Positions 6,651-7,449 of a stretch of DNA of 7,449 nucleotides are shown piece after piece. This DNA comes from Chlamydiia bacterium (GTDB lineage: Bacteria > Chlamydiota > Chlamydiia > Chlamydiales > FEN-1388), in the NCBI GenBank assembly GCA_028293095.1, contig JAQGPK010000103.1, positions 1-7,449 of the forward strand, read 5' to 3'. The position numbers and the translations under genes are program-made. Below the pieces are notes generated by a model, which made no database searches, was not told the DNA's origin, and worked only from the letters and a program-made list of their open reading frames with translations. Numbering within the stretch: the first letter of the stretch is position 1; each line of letters begins with the position of its first letter.

Positions 6651-7449
6651 ACTTTTTGGAAGATACTAAAAGACGCTTCTGGAGACAAAAGGCAGCACTC
6701 GTTGGAAGTTATACCCTGCTGATTTTCTTTTTGATCGCCTTGTATGCTCCCTTTCTGGCATCTAGTAAACCCATTGCGCTCTATTATAATGGAGAGTGGT
6801 ATTTTCCTCTTTTTCGTTATTACTTTTCTTCTATAGTATTTTCAAAGGGAATTGATCTCTTCTTTAATATCCTAGGAGCTCTCTTTCCTCTCTTTCTACT
6901 AACCCTTAAATTATCAAAATGGCCTCGCTGGCGAGTGAGCCTTATGATGCTCACACTCGTCACAACATTTTTTTGTATTTTTTCTTTTTTCATTACCATC
7001 GATCCTGCAAATGATAAAAAACTGACAATGCAAAAGCAAATAGCGACAAAAGAGCTTGTAGCTGCAGAAAAAGAAGGAGCTACATCTTCCTTACCACAGC
7101 TCTCTTTTGAACTGCACTACATGAATGATTATGCCAAAGTAAATTTAGTACTAGATGCCTATGAGATGAAAGAGCAGCATACAAGGCTTTTAAAGGCCCT
7201 CTCGCAGGATACAAGTACCGTTTCTCCCTATACTCTCTACTCTATGTCTAAGCAGAATAAGAAAGAGCGAATAGAGCATCTTCAAAAAGAGTTACAGCGG
7301 CTACCAGCACAAGATACAAAAACTCAAAAAGTAAAAAACACACTTACCTATATTCAAGATAAAGATCACTGGATTCAAAAGCAGATGGGAAAGATTACCT
7401 TTATTTGTATGCCATTCATTCGGCCTCTTCATTGGCAAGATGATGCAGG
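6647..7449 (+). CDS. oppC: Oligopeptide ABC transporter permease, OppC/YejE-like, N-terminal part (truncated by window edge)
   Basis: Second channel subunit of the importer; 267 residues are visible and the frame is open at the right edge. The N-terminus is typical of the OppC N-terminal domain: 'RRFWRQKAALVGSYTLLIFF' (9-28), TM1 at about 18-36, then 'ASSKPIALYYNGEWYFPLFRYY' (38-59), very close to the 'ANDKPLLVRYDGSWYFPL' of E. coli YejE (from memory). What follows is not in YejE: two more hydrophobic segments (about 70-88 and 97-117) joined by a basic loop ('KLSKWPRWR'), then a charged, mostly helical region of about 130 residues (118-250). 'FICMPFIRPLHWQDD' (252-266) ends the window. The catalogue motifs of the permease core, including the EAA loop, would lie beyond the edge. 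By the positive-inside rule the charged region is periplasmic. The start overlaps the oppB stop by 4 bases (ATGA). The identity rests on the N-terminal match and operon position. Confidence 0.85.
   Translation, partial: MNFLEDTKRRFWRQKAALVGSYTLLIFFLIALYAPFLASSKPIALYYNGEWYFPLFRYYFSSIVFSKGIDLFFNILGALFPLFLLTLKLSKWPRWRVSLMMLTLVTTFFCIFSFFITIDPANDKKLTMQKQIATKELVAAEKEGATSSLPQLSFELHYMNDYAKVNLVLDAYEMKEQHTRLLKALSQDTSTVSPYTLYSMSKQNKKERIEHLQKELQRLPAQDTKTQKVKNTLTYIQDKDHWIQKQMGKITFICMPFIRPLHWQDDA

Overview
The window reads as part of a bacterial chromosome, most likely from the phylum Chlamydiota, and probably an environmental (amoeba-associated) lineage rather than Chlamydia itself. This assignment is inference. 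It rests on the moderately AT-rich base composition, the style of the glycogen phosphorylase (a 'SMEYLPGR' block and a lengthened C-terminus), and above all on a peptide-importer cluster whose two permeases are far longer than usual. From memory, one of the two opp clusters of Chlamydia trachomatis (CT478-CT480) is also built from oversized permeases. No database was searched.

Layout, left to right. (1) Bases 2-424, plus strand: the C-terminal half of a periplasmic amino-acid-binding protein (SBP_bac_3 family), cut by the window edge. (2) Bases 431-2995, minus strand: a complete glycogen/maltodextrin phosphorylase, GlgP (854 aa), convergent with gene 1 with only 6 bases between the stop codons. 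(3) Bases 2996-3084: the only real intergenic region, a compact divergent control region. (4) From 3085 to the right edge, plus strand: a tightly coupled operon of a membrane-anchored peptide-binding protein (oppA-like, 685 aa), an oppB/yejB-like permease (503 aa) and an oppC/yejE-like permease (267 aa visible, running off the right edge). Both junctions are 4-base ATGA start/stop overlaps, which points to translational coupling. The ATPase subunit(s) would be expected to the right or elsewhere in the genome.

How the genes fit together. Three of the four transport genes form one ABC importer of the oligopeptide/Yej class. The binding protein captures peptide outside the inner membrane, and OppB and OppC form the channel. 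The phosphorylase releases glucose-1-phosphate from stored glycogen and is divergently transcribed from the importer. The left-edge protein belongs to a separate amino-acid importer. The segment therefore groups nutrient scavenging with mobilisation of a carbon store.

The most interesting feature is the architecture of the importer. OppB has about 150 extra residues in its first periplasmic loop. OppC has an extra pair of membrane segments plus a charged region of about 130 residues, also predicted to be periplasmic. The binding protein lacks a lipoprotein cysteine and instead carries an N-terminal membrane anchor followed by a short heptad (coiled-coil-like) stretch. Together these suggest a peptide importer with a built-in periplasmic assembly that holds its binding protein. 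No tRNA, rRNA, CRISPR array, insertion sequence or long repeat was seen.
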